A DNA stretch of 64,000 nucleotides from positions 1 to 64,000 of the forward strand of contig NZ_JAPPSQ010000004.1 of NCBI RefSeq assembly GCF_026652115.1. Direction: 5' to 3'. Each line of letters begins with the position of its first letter. Position 1 is the stretch's first letter. The translations under genes and the position numbers were made by a program. This document shows, piece after piece, positions 43,568 through 51,653 of the stretch. The DNA comes from Algoriphagus sp. PAP.12 (GTDB lineage: Bacteria > Bacteroidota > Bacteroidia > Cytophagales > Cyclobacteriaceae). Under the pieces are notes generated by a model. The model was not told where the DNA came from. It saw only the letters and a program-made list of their open reading frames with translations, and searched no databases.

Positions 43568-44782
43568 TTAGGCTTTGATCCAATGCTCAGTTTTTTTGAT
43601 TTCATCCAGAATCAAAGTGGCAATTTCTGATTTTGGAGCTAATGTGGATTCCACATGTTCTCCATTTCTCGAGAAAATATGAACCTTATTGGTATCCAAA
43701 CGAAAACCAGCCCCTTTTTCTTTCATGGAATTCAATACTATCAGATCAAAGTTCTTACGCTCAAGCTTGGATTGGGCATTTTCTTTTTCATTCTCGGTTT
43801 CTAAAGCAAAGCCAACATGTATTTGACTCTTTCTCTTCACTTCACCCAAGCGATGAGCAATGTCTACATTTTTCTTTAGCAAGATGGACATTTCTGAACC
43901 ACTCTTCTTGATCTTTTCGGGCGCTACTTCAGCGGGTGCATAATCTGCAACAGCTGCTGTGAAAATCACAATATCCATTTGATCATGAACCGCTTGTGCT
44001 GCCTGGAACATCTCATCAGCAGATTTGACATCTGTCCAATGAAATTTAGATTTCTCAACAGGAATATGAATAGACCCCGAAACAACCCAAACTTCTGCTC
44101 CTCTTTCTACCAATGATGTAGCGAGAGAATACCCCATTTTCCCACTGGAATGATTACTAATGAATCTTACAGGATCAATTGCCTCTTGAGTTGGCCCCAT
44201 CGTAATGAGAACCTTTTTTCCTTTGAAATCAGCCTTTTTGCTAAAAAACTTCTGAACCTCCAGCAAGATATGCTCTGGCTCCATCATTCTACCTTTTCCA
44301 GAAAGCCCACTGGCTAATTCACCAGATTCAGCATCTAAAAGAAGGTTCCCAAAGGATTGTACTTTCTCCAAGTTTGATTTTACAGATGGATGCTGGTACA
44401 TATCTAGATCCATTGCTGGAGCTAGCATGACAGGGCATCTTGCTGATAGGTAGGTAGCTGAAAGCAAATTATCACAAAGACCATTTGCAAACTTTGATAG
44501 GGTATTAGCACTCAAAGGTGCAACTAAAAATAAATCAGCCCAAAGACCCAATTCCACATGGTTATTCCATTCCCCTGTCTCATCTTTTTGGAACTGATGA
44601 AGAACTGGCTTTTTTGAAAGTGTAGAAAGTGTCAAAGGAGTAATAAAATCAAGAGCAGAAGCGCTCATGATGATTTGCACTTCTGCTCCTTCTTTGACTA
44701 AGAGTCGGGTAAGGTGTGCGGATTTGTAGGCAGCAATACTGCCGGTAACACCTAATACAATCCGCTTCCCTTTCAGGCTCAT
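43568..44782 (-). CDS. coaBC: Bifunctional CoaBC (phosphopantothenate-cysteine ligase and decarboxylase)
   Basis: The 404-residue protein has the CoaC flavoprotein domain (about 1-180: GSIAAYKSAHL, SASALDFITPLTL, APAMDLDMYQHP) and the CoaB ligase domain (about 190-404: TMGPTQEAIDPVRFISNHSSGKMG, FTAAVADYAPAEVAPEKIKKS). It makes 4'-phosphopantetheine from phosphopantothenate and cysteine using CTP, a step of coenzyme A synthesis. The ATG at 44782 (MSLKGKR) leaves one base between it and the rpoZ stop; the longer frame would overlap rpoZ. It reads into porD, 23 bases later. Confidence 0.94.
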   Translation of the reverse strand: MSLKGKRIVLGVTGSIAAYKSAHLTRLLVKEGAEVQIIMSASALDFITPLTLSTLSKKPVLHQFQKDETGEWNNHVELGLWADLFLVAPLSANTLSKFANGLCDNLLSATYLSARCPVMLAPAMDLDMYQHPSVKSNLEKVQSFGNLLLDAESGELASGLSGKGRMMEPEHILLEVQKFFSKKADFKGKKVLITMGPTQEAIDPVRFISNHSSGKMGYSLATSLVERGAEVWVVSGSIHIPVEKSKFHWTDVKSADEMFQAAQAVHDQMDIVIFTAAVADYAPAEVAPEKIKKSGSEMSILLKKNVDIAHRLGEVKRKSQIHVGFALETENEKENAQSKLERKNFDLIVLNSMKEKGAGFRLDTNKVHIFSRNGEHVESTLAPKSEIATLILDEIKKTEHWIKA

Positions 44783-44783
44783 T

Positions 44784-45098
44784 TTATTGACCTTCTTCCG
44801 TCTCTGGGAATCTGTGATATACTTTATCTTCCATAAACTCTTCCATAGCAAGAGTAGATGGCTTAGGCATTCTTTCGTAAAATTTGGAAATTTCGATCTG
44901 CTCCTTGTTTTCGAATACTTCTTCCAAGTTATCTACAGTGGAAGCAAACTCAGAAAGTTTTGTATTCAATTCTTCCTTCAAGTTACTGGAGATTTGCTTT
45001 GCTCTCTGACCTACAACATGAAGAGATTCATAGATGTTGCCAGTTTTCGCAGCTACTTTATCCAAGTCGCGTGTAATGATGGATGGGTTAGTTGCCAT
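44784..45098 (-). CDS. rpoZ: RNA polymerase omega subunit (Rpb6 family)
   Basis: The 104-residue protein matches the Bacteroidota omega/Rpb6 type: NPSIITRDLDKVAAKTGNIYESLHVVGQRAKQIS near the N-terminus with the conserved helix, then an acidic linker and a C-terminal KFYERMPKPSTLAMEEF stretch. It stabilises RNA polymerase assembly around beta-prime. It lies between bamD and coaBC (gaps of 15 and 1 bases), the usual order in the phylum. The acidic middle (about 55-70) is longer than in Proteobacteria but normal for this group. Confidence 0.9.
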   Translation of the reverse strand: MATNPSIITRDLDKVAAKTGNIYESLHVVGQRAKQISSNLKEELNTKLSEFASTVDNLEEVFENKEQIEISKFYERMPKPSTLAMEEFMEDKVYHRFPETEEGQ

Positions 45099-45113
45099 TT
45101 TATCTCGATTTAA

Positions 45114-46040
45114 TTAATTATCATTTTTAGTTTGAGGAGGGATCGAAGTTGCAGCTTCTGCAGCAGCTTTAGCTTCCGCTTCAGCTTTAGCATTTCGTTC
45201 AGCTACTTCCTGCTTCAGCTTCATATGATCCTCCAATTCCTTCTTGGTCTCAGATTCAAAAGACTGTACCTCTGCAGTAAACTTACTACCTGGATATCTT
45301 CTATAGAAAGTGGTAGCAAAGCCCAAAGCTTCATTCAATCTATCCTCTTTTTTGGAATAAACACTGTTTTCAGCCAATGCTGTACTTACCTCCACTAATT
45401 TATAAGCGATTTCCTCATTGTATTTACTCTCAGGAAAGTCTTTTGCAAAGTTTTGAAAACTTACTACACATGCCAGAAGATTTTGACCAGGATAAAGTCC
45501 ATCTTTCAATCGATAATACATCGATGCCTCATGATAGGCTTTTTCTTCAAATCTCCCTTCCAGATCCTGAAGCATATCCATTGCTCTTTCGTAACTCGCT
45601 GAACCAGGGAATCTGGTCACGAATTGCTGAATAGCTGAAACTGCCTCTTGGCTACTTTGCTGATCCAAATTGAAATCGGGTGCATCCAAATACAGTGAGT
45701 AAGCATTCATGAACAACGCCTCTTCTGCTAAAGGGCTACGATTGTAGGTACGGTAAAAGTTGCTGAAATAACCAGCAGCCTCTATATACCTTTTTGTCTT
45801 GAAATGACAATTGGCATAATTATAATCCGCCAATTCGGCTTTTTCACTTCCCCGTATAACAGGCAAAACTTTGTCATACAAGATAATAGCTTTGTTATAC
45901 TCTCCTTCTTGATAATACTTATTGGCTCCCTCGTAGAGTTCTTCCCAATTGGTGCTTTTTTCCAATTTGCTGAAAGGCCCACAGGAACTGAAAACCAAGA
46001 CGAAAAGGAGAATAAATAAGTGTTGTACGCGCATGTTCAT
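45114..46040 (-). CDS. bamD: Outer-membrane assembly lipoprotein BamD
   Basis: The roughly 308-residue protein has a lipobox (VFSSC) and TPR-like repeats for the BAM complex, which folds beta-barrels into the outer membrane: NWEELYEGANKYYQEGEYNKAIILYDKVL, NYANCHFKTKRYIEAAGYFSNF, IQQFVTRFPGSASYERAMDML and FATTFYRRYPGSKF. The last 40 residues are Ala/Glu-rich and charged. ATGs at 46040 and 46034 both fit, and the predicted RNA start is about 5-13 bases before them, so the leader is very short; a TTG at 46046 opens the frame further. It heads the bamD-rpoZ-coaBC-porD-recN unit. Confidence 0.9.
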   Translation of the reverse strand: MNMRVQHLFILLFVLVFSSCGPFSKLEKSTNWEELYEGANKYYQEGEYNKAIILYDKVLPVIRGSEKAELADYNYANCHFKTKRYIEAAGYFSNFYRTYNRSPLAEEALFMNAYSLYLDAPDFNLDQQSSQEAVSAIQQFVTRFPGSASYERAMDMLQDLEGRFEEKAYHEASMYYRLKDGLYPGQNLLACVVSFQNFAKDFPESKYNEEIAYKLVEVSTALAENSVYSKKEDRLNEALGFATTFYRRYPGSKFTAEVQSFESETKKELEDHMKLKQEVAERNAKAEAEAKAAAEAATSIPPQTKNDN

Positions 46041-46051
46041 TTTCAAGACCG

Positions 46052-46081
46052 CAAATATACGGGATATTAATTGGTATTCAA
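46052..46081 (-). promoter_or_regulatory. Promoter of the bamD-rpoZ-coaBC-porD-recN unit
   Basis: TTG (46079-46081), exactly 19 bases, then TATATTTG (46052-46059), a perfect match to TTG-N19-TAnnTTTG on the minus strand. The first ATG is 12 bases downstream of the -7 box. Confidence 0.75.
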
Positions 46082-46102
46082 ATGGATAGAGTGAGGTGAC
46101 TT

Positions 46103-46819
46103 TTACTTCTTCACAACGAGTTTTTTGGTCACAATATTTTTATTGTCCACAAAAAGCGTGTAGAAATAAACTCCGGGATTCAAATCAGACACGTTAATCA
46201 CGAGTGAAGCTCTATCTGGATCCAAGGTATATTCCGCCACTGGATTTCCAATAAAACTGTTAATTGCGATTTTGGCCTGAGCCCCCTGCTTTTTAATCTT
46301 ATAGTCAAACTGAGCTACCCTGTTGCTTGGATTTGGATAGACATCCGAGAGTGAAATCGATTCATAATCAAAATCATTCACTTTTTTGTTTGGATTGCTG
46401 ACATTGTATTGCGCTTCCACTACAAAAGCCTCACGCAAATTACTTTCATTGACAAATACCAAATCAAAACTACCTCTGGTCTCAGCGATCCCCATGTCCA
46501 AATCCAAATATAGATCGGTCAAGATTTCTCCGGGGTTTAAGCTTAGTTTGATTTTTGCCAAATCTCTTTTGGCATCGTAGCACTGATCTCCGACACAAAT
46601 TTTCATTTGCTGAGAAGAGCCTAAATTTCCTGAAAGATTTTTCAAGAAATAGGTTTTGGGCTGATCAGATTCGTTTTGAAGGATGACAGTTTTACGATGA
46701 GTGGAACCGATATCACCAATAAAATCGAGACTTTCACTCAACACACGCACCTGTTGCGCTTCCGAAATCATTGGAAACGCAAGCATCAGCCATGCAAAAA
46801 ATTTGAGAAATGTCTTCAT
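46103..46819 (-). CDS. Secreted protein with T9SS type A sorting domain
   Basis: The 238-residue protein has a signal peptide (1-21, ending SEAQ), a body of about 140 residues with a beta-rich, immunoglobulin-like look and a CVGDQCYD disulfide pair, and a C-terminal sorting domain of about 80 residues: LSDVYPNPSNRVAQFDYKI, LNPGVYFYTLFVDNKNIVTKKLVVKK. This C-terminus directs export across the outer membrane by the T9SS and attachment to the surface or release. The body has no enzymatic motif I recognise. It lies between the OstA-like gene and bamD in the same direction, but bamD has its own promoter. Confidence 0.82.
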   Translation of the reverse strand: MKTFLKFFAWLMLAFPMISEAQQVRVLSESLDFIGDIGSTHRKTVILQNESDQPKTYFLKNLSGNLGSSQQMKICVGDQCYDAKRDLAKIKLSLNPGEILTDLYLDLDMGIAETRGSFDLVFVNESNLREAFVVEAQYNVSNPNKKVNDFDYESISLSDVYPNPSNRVAQFDYKIKKQGAQAKIAINSFIGNPVAEYTLDPDRASLVINVSDLNPGVYFYTLFVDNKNIVTKKLVVKK

Positions 46820-46945
46820 GTAAAGTTTTTATCGATACGCTAGTCAGTTGTTTAACTGCATTTAATATACGCACAAAAATACGTCTTGGGTAGTCTTAAG
46901 GAGAAAAAATCCGGTTAATTGTTGTTAACCATCATAAAATTTTTT

Positions 46946-48625
46946 CTAATATTTTTCGTTGGGGAGATTTCCATCCTTCTTAATCGGCCTCAACAGAGGT
47001 TTTTTTGGTAATAAACCCCGTTTTTCTAGTGACTTTCTGATTTCTTCATCAGTTGGCATCAAGATTTCCGCATCTGGTTCATCGAACAAGTTTTTTTCAT
47101 CAGGGTCAATTTCTTCGACCATTCTCCAAGCAAAAATTGTCTCCATAGAAGGTTTTTCTTCGATTCGCCATTGAAAACCTTCTAGTCTTGAACTTTCCTC
47201 ATCTACCAATTGAAACGGAATAAACTTTCCATCAGGCTTGACGTCGTACTTGACTTTCTTAATAGCGCCTTCTTTAAAGTCCATTTGAATAGTTGCCGAC
47301 AAAGTTCGGTTGATCCCTTGGGTTAAAGTATCTCCTTCTAAAGCATAGTATAAAGACTCTCCATTCCCTTCAATTTCTAGTTTACTAATTTGCCCATCAG
47401 CAAAATACCCATTAAGCTTTCGTCCTTTCATTTGATTGAAATTCGCGAGCGTATCAGTCATGACAGAAAAGACATTCTCCTGCATATATACTCTTCTCAA
47501 CTCTTCATTTTGAATGAAAAAAGTCATCGAATCAGCTGTCATTTGATTATTCTGATTCCAAATAACTGGATCTTGAAAAAGTCGAATGGTGGAATCATTG
47601 TAATTATATGCCAGTGAATCAGAGACACCTGATAGATCAGACTTAACCATTTGAACCGAATGAAAAGCCAATAGATATTTCAATGAATCAGACTCATGGT
47701 CTTGGGAGATCAAAGTATCTGCAGCCAAATACAAGGTGTCTTTTTCAAAATACTTTCTCACCAAAGCATTTCCATAGACCAAACTGTAGCCTCGCTCTTC
47801 CCAGTATTTCCCCTCATCTCCAAATATTTCTACTTCCCTTTCCTTATTGTAAACTCGGATATTTTCTTTGCCTTCATAGTACCCTTCCAGTTCCCTGTAA
47901 AGCAACTCTTCTGCTTTCACCCTGCTGGTCTCGGTATCCACTACCCCATCAAAAAATCGAAACAATTTATTCTGAGTATCATAAAAGCTGCCCTTTTGAG
48001 CATTTAACGTATTCCCATCCTTCGAAACCAAGTTTGTCAAACCTTGAGTCTCTGCTGTTTTAGGAATAGTCAAATACACCAGAAAATTGGTTTTCATGGT
48101 ATAGTCTGGGTTTACCAAAACCACATCATCCTCAAATGTTATTTTTTCTAAATTCACCTCATATTTCCCTTTTTCACTGGTCAAAACATTGGTAGAATCC
48201 ACCACTTTTCCCTCGTTGAAATAGGTAGCTATATTTGCAGGGCGATTATAATCCAAGAAATCCGTATAGAGTTTTGTCTCTCCGTTATCGAAAATCACAT
48301 TGGTTCTCAGCTTTGCCAATTTCGTATTTCCATCATACTCAGCATAGGCGCTTCTGGTGGTCACCGAATCCTCCATATCCTCAATAAACACCCTACCATA
48401 TAGCTTTGCCATGTTGGTTGCTCTATAAAAATGCGCTGAGTCACAATTGATTAGCGTGGTCTGATGCTTCATTTTGACATTCCCCAATAATCTCTCAAAG
48501 CCATTTGCCCCCAAAAGAGAATCGGCCTCATTGATCTCAAGCACACTTCCACTCTGCCCAAAAACAGATAGTGATAAGAAAAGCCCTAGGCCTAAAAGAA
48601 AAAACTGAGGTAAAGAAAATTTCAT
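46946..48625 (-). CDS. OstA-like (LptA/LptD N-terminal-like) envelope protein
   Basis: The 559-residue protein has a signal peptide (about 1-24, ending FGQS) and repeated OstA-like beta-jellyroll segments: NVKMKHQTTLINCDSAHFY, VFIEDMEDSVTTRSAYAEYDG, YTDFLDYNRPANIATYFNEG. These match the OstA/LptA periplasmic lipopolysaccharide-transport fold, here repeated without the LptD barrel. It is probably a periplasmic bridge or a lipid-A transport helper; the length is typical of the Bacteroidota OstA-like group. The ATG at 48625 (MKFSLPQ) is preferred. It is divergent from tilS with overlapping promoters in a 48-base gap. Confidence 0.82.
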   Translation of the reverse strand: MKFSLPQFFLLGLGLFLSLSVFGQSGSVLEINEADSLLGANGFERLLGNVKMKHQTTLINCDSAHFYRATNMAKLYGRVFIEDMEDSVTTRSAYAEYDGNTKLAKLRTNVIFDNGETKLYTDFLDYNRPANIATYFNEGKVVDSTNVLTSEKGKYEVNLEKITFEDDVVLVNPDYTMKTNFLVYLTIPKTAETQGLTNLVSKDGNTLNAQKGSFYDTQNKLFRFFDGVVDTETSRVKAEELLYRELEGYYEGKENIRVYNKEREVEIFGDEGKYWEERGYSLVYGNALVRKYFEKDTLYLAADTLISQDHESDSLKYLLAFHSVQMVKSDLSGVSDSLAYNYNDSTIRLFQDPVIWNQNNQMTADSMTFFIQNEELRRVYMQENVFSVMTDTLANFNQMKGRKLNGYFADGQISKLEIEGNGESLYYALEGDTLTQGINRTLSATIQMDFKEGAIKKVKYDVKPDGKFIPFQLVDEESSRLEGFQWRIEEKPSMETIFAWRMVEEIDPDEKNLFDEPDAEILMPTDEEIRKSLEKRGLLPKKPLLRPIKKDGNLPNEKY

Positions 48626-48642
48626 CGGATAATTCAAGTGGG

Positions 48643-48674
48643 CAAAATTAGTAGAAAAAGCTATTTTTGATCAA
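48643..48674 (-). promoter_or_regulatory. OstA-like gene promoter
   Basis: On the minus strand TTG (48672-48674), 21 bases, then TAATTTTG (48643-48650), a perfect -7 box. The ATG is 18 bases downstream. It overlaps the divergent tilS promoter, and its -33 TTG touches the tilS start codon. Confidence 0.55.
48662..48669 (+). promoter_or_regulatory. Putative tilS -7 element
   Basis: TATTTTTG is a perfect TAnnTTTG match ending 4 bases before the tilS ATG at 48674. RNA would then begin at or within a few bases of the start codon, giving a leaderless or nearly leaderless message. No TTG is found at the -33 position, so it is a half-match. Confidence 0.4.
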
Positions 48675-49996
48675 TGATCTCAGCTTTTCAAGAGCATATA
48701 CGCCAAAAGTCTCTTCTTGATTCAAATTCCACCTACCTTTTTGCCTGTAGTGGAGGTGTCGACAGCATGGTTTTGGCAACTCTTCTTCATCAACTCAATA
48801 TCCCATTTGTCCTCGCACATGTAAACTTCCACCTTCGGGGTGAAGAAAGTAATGGTGATGAAGAATTTGTAAAAAACTGGGCAGTTAATCATGAGATTCC
48901 TTATCAAGTTTTGGATGCTGATGCACATCAGGTGGCAGAAAATCAAAAGATCTCTACCCAAATGGCTGCACGGGAAATTCGCTATGACTGGTTTGAAAAT
49001 TTAAGGAGAGAACTCGGGTTGAATGGAATCATCTTAGCACACCATGAAGATGATCAGATAGAGACTATTTTCCTGAACCTTTTAAGAGGAACGGGGCTGG
49101 ATGGTTTGATCGGAATGGCAGACCGGAAAGGCCACTTGATAAGACCATTGTTGCCATTTTCTAGGAAACAAATTGAAGAGTTTGCAAAGGAAAGTGGCAT
49201 CCAATGGAGAGAGGACTCCTCCAATAAAAAAACTGATTACAAGCGGAATAAACTAAGACTGGATGCTTTACCTCAGCTTTTTGACACCGCCCCAGATGCC
49301 AAAAAGAACTTACTTTCAAGCCTCAATAGGCTGAAAGATTCCTCCAAAGCATTCTCAACTTTATTCGAAAATTGGAAATCCCAAGAGATTAAAGTGGATG
49401 GCGATTTTCAGTTTTTACAAATTTCCGCCATCAAAAACACATCGGGAGCAACTTCCTTGCTTTTTTATTGGCTAAGACCTTTTGGTTTTAATTCAGATCA
49501 AGCTGAATCTATTTTGGAGGCCTGCCAAACACACAATCCAGGTAAAGTTTTTGAAACAGGAAATTTTCGATTGACAATCGATAGAGATGAATTGATTCTC
49601 TCTCCGAAGACAGGTATATTCGAAACCATCACGATTCAAAAAAACGACATAGAAGTCAACTGGGAAGAAAAAACATATGAGCTCCTGAAGCTTCATGAAA
49701 AAGCTCCAATAGATAAATCCAAAACCAATGCAATGTTGGATTTGGAAAAAATCAGTTTTCCTTTAGAAATCCGAAGTTGGGAATTGGGGGATAAATTTAT
49801 CCCACTAGGGATGAAAAACAGCAAGAAAATCTCTGACTTTTTGATAGATTTGAAAGTATCTGTAGCTGAAAAATCAAAAATCAAAGTCTTAATATCTGAA
49901 GGAAAGATTGCTTGGGTAATCGGCTACAGGATAGCAGACTGGGTAAAACTGGATGCATCCACAAGGAAAACTCTATACATCAAACAAAAAAACTGA
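48674..49996 (+). CDS. tilS: tRNA(Ile)-lysidine synthetase TilS
   Basis: The 440-residue protein is a PP-loop ATPase that adds lysine to C34 of tRNA-Ile (CAU), converting it to AUA reading. Motifs: SGGVDSMVLATLL (PP-loop) near residue 26, AHVNFHLRGEES, AREIRYDWFE, AHHEDDQIETIFLNLLRGTGLDGLIGM and RPLLPFSRKQI, then a tRNA-binding middle and a C-terminal substrate-binding domain with IDLKVSVAEKSKIKVL. It is essential in most bacteria. The stop overlaps the next gene by one base (TGATG). The length is typical for Bacteroidota. Confidence 0.94.
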   Translation: MISAFQEHIRQKSLLDSNSTYLFACSGGVDSMVLATLLHQLNIPFVLAHVNFHLRGEESNGDEEFVKNWAVNHEIPYQVLDADAHQVAENQKISTQMAAREIRYDWFENLRRELGLNGIILAHHEDDQIETIFLNLLRGTGLDGLIGMADRKGHLIRPLLPFSRKQIEEFAKESGIQWREDSSNKKTDYKRNKLRLDALPQLFDTAPDAKKNLLSSLNRLKDSSKAFSTLFENWKSQEIKVDGDFQFLQISAIKNTSGATSLLFYWLRPFGFNSDQAESILEACQTHNPGKVFETGNFRLTIDRDELILSPKTGIFETITIQKNDIEVNWEEKTYELLKLHEKAPIDKSKTNAMLDLEKISFPLEIRSWELGDKFIPLGMKNSKKISDFLIDLKVSVAEKSKIKVLISEGKIAWVIGYRIADWVKLDASTRKTLYIKQKN

Positions 49997-50511
49997 TGCT
50001 GAATCCTTTTTCAAAAACCTATACAGCCGAAGACCAAAACACCTTCGATTTCCTGAGGTTAATTAAATTTTTTGAGCGGCTAAGAAACAATGAAATGGCA
50101 AGATTCATTCCTGCTATGCATCAACGGAAGTATTACCGTGACGAAGTGGTATTTTTCAGTAAAGATCCGAGCCAGGCTCTGTATTTGGTCAAAAGAGGCC
50201 AAGTGAATCTTACGATTGATGTAAAAGATAATTTTGAATCCATTTTGGAAGTCAATAAAGGGGAAGCCTTTGGAGAAAACTCGCTTTTGGAAAATGCCAA
50301 AAGGACCTATACCGCAATCATCACTTCAGAGGAAGCTGACTTGGTTGTCATTCCTCATTATGCCATTCAGGAGATTTTTGATTCCAGTCCAAAAATCAAG
50401 GCAAAAATGATGACTTCCTTATCTGAATATTACAATGACAATAACCAGCGCTTATTCAAATCCTACAGGGAATCCTTTGGGTTTTTCAGTCTTAAGCAGA
50501 TGTTTGAGTAA
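49996..50511 (+). CDS. Cyclic nucleotide-binding domain protein (no DNA-binding domain)
   Basis: The 171-residue protein has a cNMP-binding beta-roll (about 25-145): KYYRDEVVFFSKDPSQALYLVKRGQVNL, LEVNKGEAFGENSLLENAKRTYTAII, and a hinge helix ending FDSSPKIKAKMMTSLSEYY. The phosphate-binding cassette GEAFGENSLL...RTYTAI lacks the canonical Arg-Ala pattern in part, so ligand binding may be weak. There is no C-terminal helix-turn-helix, so it is not a Crp/Fnr activator; its role is probably a sensor or partner protein. It overlaps tilS by one base. I chose the ATG at 49996 (MLNPFSK); the longer frame lies inside tilS. Confidence 0.85.
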   Translation: MLNPFSKTYTAEDQNTFDFLRLIKFFERLRNNEMARFIPAMHQRKYYRDEVVFFSKDPSQALYLVKRGQVNLTIDVKDNFESILEVNKGEAFGENSLLENAKRTYTAIITSEEADLVVIPHYAIQEIFDSSPKIKAKMMTSLSEYYNDNNQRLFKSYRESFGFFSLKQMFE

Positions 50512-50603
50512 GCTGAATTTCCCAGCAAATCAAAATTTTAAAGTATTTCTCAACCGAATAACAAAGTATTGTCCTGAGGGTTTCTATTCCTCCCATTGTT
50601 TAA

Positions 50604-50611
50604 TAACTTAG
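50604..50611 (+). promoter_or_regulatory. Putative mdh -7 element
   Basis: TAACTTAG matches TAnnTTTG with one mismatch and lies 43 bases before the mdh ATG. The -33 position reads TTC or TCT rather than TTG. Confidence 0.35.
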
Positions 50612-50654
50612 CGCCGCTTTTTATAGGCTATATCAATTAATAAATCATAATATC

Positions 50655-51590
50655 ATGAGCAAAGTAACCGTTGTAGGGGCTGGAAATGTAGGCGCAACTT
50701 GTGCTGACGTCCTAGCCTATCGCGAAATCGCTGAAGAAATAGTATTAGTAGATATCAAAGAAGGTGTTGCCGAAGGCAAAGCCCTTGATATCTGGCAAAA
50801 GGCTCCAATCAATCAGTATGACCCTCGTACTGTTGGAAGCACCAATGATTACAGCAAAACCGCAAATTCTGACGTAGTAGTAATTACTTCTGGTCTACCT
50901 AGAAAACCAGGTATGACTCGTGACGACTTGATCGAAACCAACGCTGGTATCGTGAAGTCTGTTACTGAAAATGTAATCAAATACTCTCCTGACGCGATCA
51001 TCATTGTGGTTTCTAATCCACTTGATGTAATGACTTACCAAGCTCATTTGTCCTCCAAACTTCCTCGTACCAAAGTAATGGGTATGGCTGGAATCTTGGA
51101 TACTGCTCGTTACAGAGCTTTCTTGGCTTCTGAATTGAACGTTTCTGCTAAAGAAATCCAAGCAATCTTGATGGGTGGACATGGTGACACCATGGTTCCT
51201 CTTCCTCGATACACTACAGTAGCTGGTATCCCTGTGACTGAATTGATCGAAAAAGAAAAATTGGATGCAATCATCGAAAGAACCAAGTTCGGTGGTGGTG
51301 AATTGGTTAAATTGATGGGTACTTCCGCATGGTATGCTCCGGGATCTGCAGCTGCTCAAATGGTAGAAGCTATCTTGAAAAACCAAAGAAGAGTATTCCC
51401 TGTTTGTATCAAATTGGACGGAGAATATGGAATCGATGATTGCTACCTAGGTGTTCCAGTTATTTTGGGCAAAAACGGTATCGAGAAAGTAATCGAATTG
51501 GACTTGAACGAAGAAGAAAAAGCATTGCTTGAAACTTCTAGAGGTCACGTGAAAGAAGTAATGACCGTATTGGATAACCTTTCCAAGTAA
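50655..51590 (+). CDS. mdh: Malate dehydrogenase Mdh
   Basis: The 311-residue protein is the LDH-like tetrameric type of malate dehydrogenase found in Bacteroidota: GAGNVGATCADVLA (NAD loop), LVDIKEGVAEGKALDI, SGLPRKPGMTRDDLI with the substrate-specific Arg pair, VVSNPLDVMTYQA, DTARYRAFLA and the catalytic His in MGGHGDTMV. It interconverts malate and oxaloacetate in the TCA cycle. Codon use is notably regular (GGT, GAA, AAC-rich), as expected for a strongly expressed gene. A good terminator follows. Confidence 0.96.
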   Translation: MSKVTVVGAGNVGATCADVLAYREIAEEIVLVDIKEGVAEGKALDIWQKAPINQYDPRTVGSTNDYSKTANSDVVVITSGLPRKPGMTRDDLIETNAGIVKSVTENVIKYSPDAIIIVVSNPLDVMTYQAHLSSKLPRTKVMGMAGILDTARYRAFLASELNVSAKEIQAILMGGHGDTMVPLPRYTTVAGIPVTELIEKEKLDAIIERTKFGGGELVKLMGTSAWYAPGSAAAQMVEAILKNQRRVFPVCIKLDGEYGIDDCYLGVPVILGKNGIEKVIELDLNEEEKALLETSRGHVKEVMTVLDNLSK

Positions 51591-51605
51591 TTCATATTAA
51601 ATTAA

Positions 51606-51653
51606 AGACCCGGGATATGATCTAGTAAGATGATGTTCCGGGTCTGATTTTTG
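51606..51653 (+). terminator. mdh terminator
   Basis: AGACCCGG (51606-51613) pairs with CCGGGTCT (51638-51645) across a 24-base loop, followed by GATTTTTG. The T-run overlaps the proposed non-ATG start of the next gene. Confidence 0.75.
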
